A stretch of DNA of 64,000 nt from Rhodoferax sp. (GTDB taxonomy: Bacteria; Pseudomonadota; Gammaproteobacteria; Burkholderiales; Burkholderiaceae_C), in the NCBI GenBank assembly GCA_008015235.1, contig SSFF01000008.1, positions 1 through 64,000 of the forward strand, read 5' to 3'. Positions 57,374-64,000 of this stretch are shown here, in pieces. The number at the start of each line of letters is the position of its first letter. Positions within the stretch are counted from its first letter, which is position 1. A program made the translations under genes and the position numbers. The notes beneath the pieces are model-generated. The model was not told the origin of the DNA. It was given only the letters and a program-made list of their open reading frames with translations, and made no database searches.

Positions 57374-58564
57374 CGCGGTCAGTGCCTGGGCCAGGTCGGC
57401 GCGCAGGTCGTCGACATGTTCCAACCCAATCGAAAAGCGGATCACTGTGCCCTGGGCCAGGTGCGTCGGCCACGACTGGCGCATGGACGCCAGCTCATAG
57501 GGCACCACCAGGCTGATGGGGCCGCCCCAGCTGTAGCCGATCTTGAACAGTTTGAGGCTGTTGCAGAAGGTATCGCACTGTTCTTGGGTATATCGGGCAT
57601 CCACCACCACGCTGAACAGGCCGGCGGCACCACTGAGGCCATTCACACACAAGGCTTTCCAGTGGGCATGGCCCGGAGAGTTTTCCAGCGCCGGGTGCAG
57701 CACCTGGGCAAACGCCGCTTGCTGCTGGGCCCAGTGCGCCAGGGCGCGGGTGGCTTCGTCATGTGCGCGGTAGCGCAGGGCAATGCTCGGCAAGGCGCGC
57801 AAGACCAGTTCGGCGTCATTGGCACCCACGCCCAGCCCCAAGCGCATGTGGGTGAGCTTGAGCCGCATGTGCAGGCCCAGGTCGCGCGTGGTGATGGCCC
57901 CCATGAGCACATCGCCCCCGCCACTGGGGTATTTGGTCAGTGCATGGGCGCTCACGTCCACGCCCAAGGATTCGCCCGGCACCAGATCAAACGCATTGAA
58001 GGCCAGGCCGGCACCCCAGGTGTTGTCCAGGGCCACGATCACGCCCGCTTGCTTGCAAATGCGCACCTGGGCCACCAGGTCGGGAAACTCCAAGGTGACC
58101 GAACCGGCGGCCTCGACCCACACCAGTTTGGTGTCCGCTGTGATCTTGGCTTGCAAGTCGGCCGGTGACATCGGGTCGTAGTAAACCGAGCGGATACCCC
58201 AGGCCTTGAGCTCGCCTTCGGCCAGGGTCTTGCTGGGGCCATAGGCGTTGTCAGGGATCAGCACAGTATCGCCAGTCTTGAGCAGCGACAACGCCACATT
58301 GGCAATGGCGGCCAGACCGCTGGGCACCAGCAAGGTCTGCAGGCCGCCTTCAAGCGAGCTGATGCGCTCTTCGAGCGCATAAGTGGTGGGCGTGCCGTGC
58401 AGGCCGTAGGTGTAGGCGGTCTTGTCTTTCCACTCGCGCGAACGCATGTCGGCCACGGTGGGGAAAAACACCGTCGAGGCTTTGAATACCCCGGGCTGGG
58501 GGGCGTCAAAACCGGCAGGGGGAACGTAGGGGTGGTGAATCAGCCCGGTGGTCAAATCGGCCAT
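57359..58564 (-). CDS. metC: Cystathionine beta-lyase (Cys/Met metabolism PLP enzyme)
   Basis: A 401-residue gamma-family PLP enzyme. PLP Lys is in SAHALTKYPSGGGDVLMG (about residue 205). Other signs: TAYTYGLHGTPTTYALEERI, LLVPSGLAAIANVAL, DNTWGAGLAFNAF (PLP-binding Asp) and a C-terminal GTVIRFSIGLEHVDDL. The WGAG form of the Asp block and overall pattern favour MetC over MetB. It yields homocysteine, pyruvate and ammonia. Six bases separate it from the phosphoribosyltransferase gene upstream on the same strand. Confidence 0.88.
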   Translation of the reverse strand: MADLTTGLIHHPYVPPAGFDAPQPGVFKASTVFFPTVADMRSREWKDKTAYTYGLHGTPTTYALEERISSLEGGLQTLLVPSGLAAIANVALSLLKTGDTVLIPDNAYGPSKTLAEGELKAWGIRSVYYDPMSPADLQAKITADTKLVWVEAAGSVTLEFPDLVAQVRICKQAGVIVALDNTWGAGLAFNAFDLVPGESLGVDVSAHALTKYPSGGGDVLMGAITTRDLGLHMRLKLTHMRLGLGVGANDAELVLRALPSIALRYRAHDEATRALAHWAQQQAAFAQVLHPALENSPGHAHWKALCVNGLSGAAGLFSVVVDARYTQEQCDTFCNSLKLFKIGYSWGGPISLVVPYELASMRQSWPTHLAQGTVIRFSIGLEHVDDLRADLAQALTASGLA

Positions 58565-58571
58565 GGAGCGC

Positions 58572-59096
58572 TCAAACGCTCCACTTTTCGATCAGCTGCT
58601 GCGGACGCAGGGAGTCGTAGGTCTCGAACGGCTGGTGGATCCAGGGGTTGGTGTGCAGGAATTCGACCTGGTAGTCGGGTGTGAAAATGGACACGGCCTT
58701 GGTCCAGATGACGGCGCTGCGCAGTTCGGTGATCGGCGGGTAGTTGTTCTTGAGCTGGTTGATCACCGCATTGAGCGTATGGCCGGAATCGGCCAGGTCA
58801 TCGACCAGCAGCACGCGCCCGGCAATCTCGCCCTTGGGGGTGGTGATGTAGCGGGCAATGTCCAGATTCCCCTGCACGGTGCCGGCATCAGCGCGGTAGG
58901 AGCTGGTGGACATGATGGCCAGCGGCTTGTCGAACACGCGCGACAGGATGTCGCCGGGTCGCATACCGCCACGGGCCAAGCACAGGATGGTGTCGAACTC
59001 CCAACCCGACTGGTGGATCTTGATGGCCAGCTTTTCGATCAGGTTGTGGTACTCGTCATAGCTCACATAAAGGTGTTTGCCGTCTTCAGTCAACAT
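58572..59096 (-). CDS. Purine (hypoxanthine/guanine/xanthine-type) phosphoribosyltransferase
   Basis: A 174-residue type I PRTase. PRPP loop is VLLVDDLADSGHTL (about 95-108), where the two Asp contact ribose. CLARGGMRPGDILS at about 38-51 is the pyrophosphate loop, and SAVIWTKAVSIF plus NPWIHQPFETYD are near the base site. It salvages a 6-oxopurine to the nucleotide; exact base is not certain. It follows purA after a 66-base gap made of a 57-bp repeat, so purine salvage and synthesis genes are linked. Confidence 0.88.
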   Translation of the reverse strand: MLTEDGKHLYVSYDEYHNLIEKLAIKIHQSGWEFDTILCLARGGMRPGDILSRVFDKPLAIMSTSSYRADAGTVQGNLDIARYITTPKGEIAGRVLLVDDLADSGHTLNAVINQLKNNYPPITELRSAVIWTKAVSIFTPDYQVEFLHTNPWIHQPFETYDSLRPQQLIEKWSV

Positions 59097-59101
59097 GCCT
59101 G

Positions 59102-59158
59102 TCGCTCCTAAAAATATAGCTATCTACGCTTTGAATACGCGGGCCAAAGCCCAGTTTG
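59102..59158 (+). repeat. 57-bp interspersed element, copy 13 (purA / phosphoribosyltransferase gap)
   Basis: TCGCTCCTAAAAATATAGCT (columns 1-20), TCTACGCTTTGAATAC, then GCGGGCCAAAGCCC from column 38 and CAGTTTG at the end. It fills nearly all of the 66-base spacer between purA and the phosphoribosyltransferase, so it would be in their mRNA and close to the ribosome site of the latter. Confidence 0.85.
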
Positions 59159-59162
59159 ACTA

Positions 59163-61708
<2,546 letters not shown>

Positions 61709-61759
61709 GGCGTGAGGTGGGCTGTTAAAACGTAGATTTTACGGGCTTCGGAGCGCCTT

Positions 61760-61951
61760 TCAGCGTCCGAAAGCCCAAATCAGCACTAGGCCCACCAAAA
61801 TGCAGACCAGGCCGGTGCCTCGGACCTGCTCGTCTTTGAGCTGTAAAAGCTGTGCAAACAGCTTGCGCCAGCCCTGCGGGGACACAAATGGATAGAGACC
61901 CTCCAGCACCAGGACCAGGCCCAGTGCCAGCCACAACACATCTGAACTCAA
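61760..61951 (-). CDS. DUF2065 family small membrane protein
   Basis: A 63-residue protein with two membrane helices (VLWLALGLVLVLEGLYPFVS and GTGLVCILVGLVLIWAF) around GWRKLFAQLLQLKDEQVRG. This is the YjeT/DUF2065 pattern, which is nearly always found between hflC and hisZ/purA. Function unknown; association with the HflKC-FtsH complex is suggested only by position. It starts three bases after the hflC stop, so the two are likely translated together. Confidence 0.92.
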   Translation of the reverse strand: MSSDVLWLALGLVLVLEGLYPFVSPQGWRKLFAQLLQLKDEQVRGTGLVCILVGLVLIWAFGR

Positions 61952-61954
61952 GGC

Positions 61955-62857
61955 TTACTTCTTGGCGCTGTTACCGGCGCCACCGCCATTGCGCAGAACC
62001 TTGAAAAACTCGGAGTTGGCGGGATCGACCACCATCACGTCGCTCTTGTTGGCAAAGCTTGCCTTGTAAGCCTCCAGGCTGCGGTAGAACTGCGCAAACT
62101 GGGGATCACGACCAAATGCATCGGCATAGAGTCGCGCGGCTTCAGCATCACCTTCACCTTTGATTTTTTGTGCATCGCGGTAGGCATTTGCAAGGGTCAC
62201 TTCGCGTTGGCGATCGGCATCAGCGCGGATTTTTTCACCTTCCGCAGCACCGGTAGAGCGCAGTTCGTTGGCCACGCGCTTGCGCTCAGCTTCCATGCGG
62301 CGGTACACTGATTCGGTGATCGCCTCCACATAGTCCACACGGGTGATGCGCACATCGACCACGTCAACCCCCCAGGGCTTTTCGCCACGGACCTTCTCCA
62401 GCACTTCCCGCTTCACGTCCGCCATCAAGGGTTCTCGTTTCAGTGAGAGCAACTCTTTGACAGTGCGCTTGTTAATCTCTTCCTGGAAGGCATTGCGCAC
62501 CACGCGGTTGAGTTGGCTGGCGCCTGCAGCTTCGTTCTGGCCTACGTTGCGGATGTATTCGGATGGGTCCGAAATCCGCCAGCGCACATACCAGTCAATG
62601 ACCACGCGCTGCTTTTCTGCAGTCAACATCGGGTCTGCGTCGGAGCTGTCCAATGTGAGCAGCCGCTTGTCAATGTACGAGACATTCTGGAACGGTGGTG
62701 GCAACTTGAAGTTGAGGCCGGGCTCCGTGATCACTTCTTTGATCTGCCCCAACGCATAGACCACACCAAACTGGCGCTGGTCGACGACAAACAAAGTCGA
62801 ACTTGCCAGCGCAATCAGCACCAGCAGCGACGAAAAAAACATTCCAATGCGATTCAT
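61955..62857 (-). CDS. hflC: Protease modulator HflC (SPFH family)
   Basis: A 300-residue inner-membrane protein with one N-terminal helix (IGMFFSSLLVLIALASSTLF) and a periplasmic SPFH/Band 7 domain (FVVDQRQFGVVYALGQIKEV to about 200), followed by an Ala/Glu-rich helix (RRMEAERKRVANELRSTGAA) that forms the cage with HflK. The complex controls FtsH protease. KPWGVDVVDVRITRVDY is a family block. It starts 9 bases after hflK. Confidence 0.96.
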   Translation of the reverse strand: MNRIGMFFSSLLVLIALASSTLFVVDQRQFGVVYALGQIKEVITEPGLNFKLPPPFQNVSYIDKRLLTLDSSDADPMLTAEKQRVVIDWYVRWRISDPSEYIRNVGQNEAAGASQLNRVVRNAFQEEINKRTVKELLSLKREPLMADVKREVLEKVRGEKPWGVDVVDVRITRVDYVEAITESVYRRMEAERKRVANELRSTGAAEGEKIRADADRQREVTLANAYRDAQKIKGEGDAEAARLYADAFGRDPQFAQFYRSLEAYKASFANKSDVMVVDPANSEFFKVLRNGGGAGNSAKK

Positions 62858-62866
62858 CTCCAGCTC

Positions 62867-64000
62867 CTATCGGGTCTCACGCTCGCGGGTTCGTGCTGCA
62901 TCCCGTCCACGCGCATCACCGGCAGAAGTCGAGAGACCTCCAGTGACTCCATTACTACCTTGACCCAACAATGGCTGGGCCGCTGCGGCAGATGCTCCTG
63001 CGTCAGGCAAACCACCATTTTGCTGAAGCAGCTTGTCCAGTGGCAAGTACAGCAAACTGGAACCTTGGCGCGACTCAACCATGACCTTTGTCACATTGGT
63101 GTAAATCTGCTGCATGGTGTCTAGGTACATGCGGTCCCGCATGACTTGCGGTGCTTTCTGGTACTCGGCGTACACCGCACGAAAACGTTGGGCATCACCC
63201 TGCGCTTGGGCCACCACACGGGCTTTGTAGGCTTCCGACTCTTCCTTTAGACGGGAGGCCGAACCCACAGCGCGAGGGATGACGTCATTCGCATAGGCCT
63301 GTGCCTCGTTCTTGGCACGCTCACGCTCCTGACCAGCCTTGAGAACGTCGTCAAACGCTGCCTGTACCTGTTCCGGAGGACGCACCCCACCCTGCTGCAG
63401 GTTAATACCCACAATTTCAATGCCCACCTTGTAGCGGTCCAGTATGGTCTGCATCAGGGAGCGTACCTGTGGCGCAATCTGATCACGCTCTTCGGAAAGC
63501 GCTGCATCCATGCGCATCTTGCCGACCACTTCGCGCACCGCTGTTTCTGCCGCCTGCACAACAGCTTCCGCCGGATTTTTGCTTTCAAAGAGGTAGGCCC
63601 GTGCATCATTCAAGCGGTATTGCACTGCAAACTTGATATCAACGATGTTCTCGTCTTGGGTCAGCATGGCAGACTCTCGCAGACCCGTGGCTTTGAGGAC
63701 GGTGTCGCGCCCGACGTCCACGGAGCGAATTTGGGTGACCACTACCAATTCATGCTTCTGAATTGGATACGGCAACCTCCAGTTGAAACCCGCATTGACT
63801 GTCTTGACATAGCGTCCAAACTGCGTGATCACCGCTTGCTGGCCTTCTTGAACAATGAAGAAGCCTGTGGCCAACCAGATCAGGACAACCACGCCTGCAA
63901 TCAAACCCAAACCAACACCGGCACCTTTCATGTCGGGGCCGCGTCCATCACCAGAGGGGATTGATGAACCGGGTCCTCGATAACCTCCACCAAAGAATCC
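62867..64000 (-). CDS. hflK: Protease modulator HflK (SPFH family), N-terminus cut by window edge
   Basis: The frame is open to base 64000, giving 378 codons including the stop. Beyond the Met at 63931 it continues into a Gly-rich N-terminus (GFFGGGYRGPGSS), as HflK proteins have, so the true start lies outside. Membrane helix GVGLGLIAGVVVLIWLATGF, then SPFH domain (FIVQEGQQAVITQFGRY; NWRLPYPIQKHELVVVTQIR), helical arm (QERERAKNEAQAYANDVIPR) and a Gln/Gly/Ser-rich tail ending GRDAARTRERETR. Partner of HflC in the FtsH-regulating cage. Confidence 0.96.
   Translation of the reverse strand, partial: GFFGGGYRGPGSSIPSGDGRGPDMKGAGVGLGLIAGVVVLIWLATGFFIVQEGQQAVITQFGRYVKTVNAGFNWRLPYPIQKHELVVVTQIRSVDVGRDTVLKATGLRESAMLTQDENIVDIKFAVQYRLNDARAYLFESKNPAEAVVQAAETAVREVVGKMRMDAALSEERDQIAPQVRSLMQTILDRYKVGIEIVGINLQQGGVRPPEQVQAAFDDVLKAGQERERAKNEAQAYANDVIPRAVGSASRLKEESEAYKARVVAQAQGDAQRFRAVYAEYQKAPQVMRDRMYLDTMQQIYTNVTKVMVESRQGSSLLYLPLDKLLQQNGGLPDAGASAAAAQPLLGQGSNGVTGGLSTSAGDARGRDAARTRERETR

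Overview
The window reads as chromosomal DNA of a high-GC betaproteobacterium of order Burkholderiales, most likely family Comamonadaceae (Rhodoferax/Polaromonas/Acidovorax-like). This rests on protein character and gene order: smc-zipA-ligA, hflK-hflC-DUF2065-hisZ-purA, dapC-dapD-pilU-dapE-prmB and divergent tesA/lolD-type ABC are arrangements I know from that group. No database was consulted. Genes are densely packed on both strands. I saw no rRNA, tRNA or CRISPR.

Layout. 1-1.04 kb is an accessory scar: the 5' part of an IS110/IS1111-type transposase runs off the left edge and abuts a half integron attC site and a DUF2867 cassette-like gene. 1.18-12.3 kb (minus strand) is a CoA-dependent catabolic region: short-chain dehydrogenases, a GST, a thioesterase, an acyl-CoA dehydrogenase, then a thiolase / bifunctional hydratase-dehydrogenase pair with its own terminator and a palindromic operator, and an acyl-CoA ligase. 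12.4-24.3 kb holds a Crp/Fnr regulator, selO, msrB-yciB-bolA, a PpiC-type isomerase, rlhA, an amidohydrolase, an AraC regulator and a serine hydrolase. 24.3-32.2 kb carries purL, map and glnD. 32.2-38.2 kb has a class III cyclase gene broken by one in-frame TGA, the divergent puuD/puuB pair, an HSL-type esterase, a deformylase and a DUF454 protein. 38.4-57 kb holds an aspartate kinase, ligA, zipA, smc, a two-gene phosphorelay, the lysine/diaminopimelate genes with a pilus retraction ATPase among them, prmB, an ABC-F protein, an ABC ATPase/esterase pair and selU. 57.4-64 kb carries metC, a phosphoribosyltransferase, purA, hisZ, DUF2065, hflC and hflK (cut by the right edge).

The most unusual signal is a 57-bp interspersed repeat. 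I find 13 copies in 64 kb. Four lie between genes or at gene ends. Nine lie inside conserved protein genes (fadB-like, selO, DUF1624, rlhA, purL twice, ligA, dapE, prmB), always with the reading frame kept open. In dapE the copy adds a stretch of residues. In rlhA, ligA and prmB it appears to occupy native sequence without changing protein length. It behaves like a translated palindromic element, comparable in concept to the Rickettsia palindromic elements. A second, different 179-bp foldback element sits directly before map.
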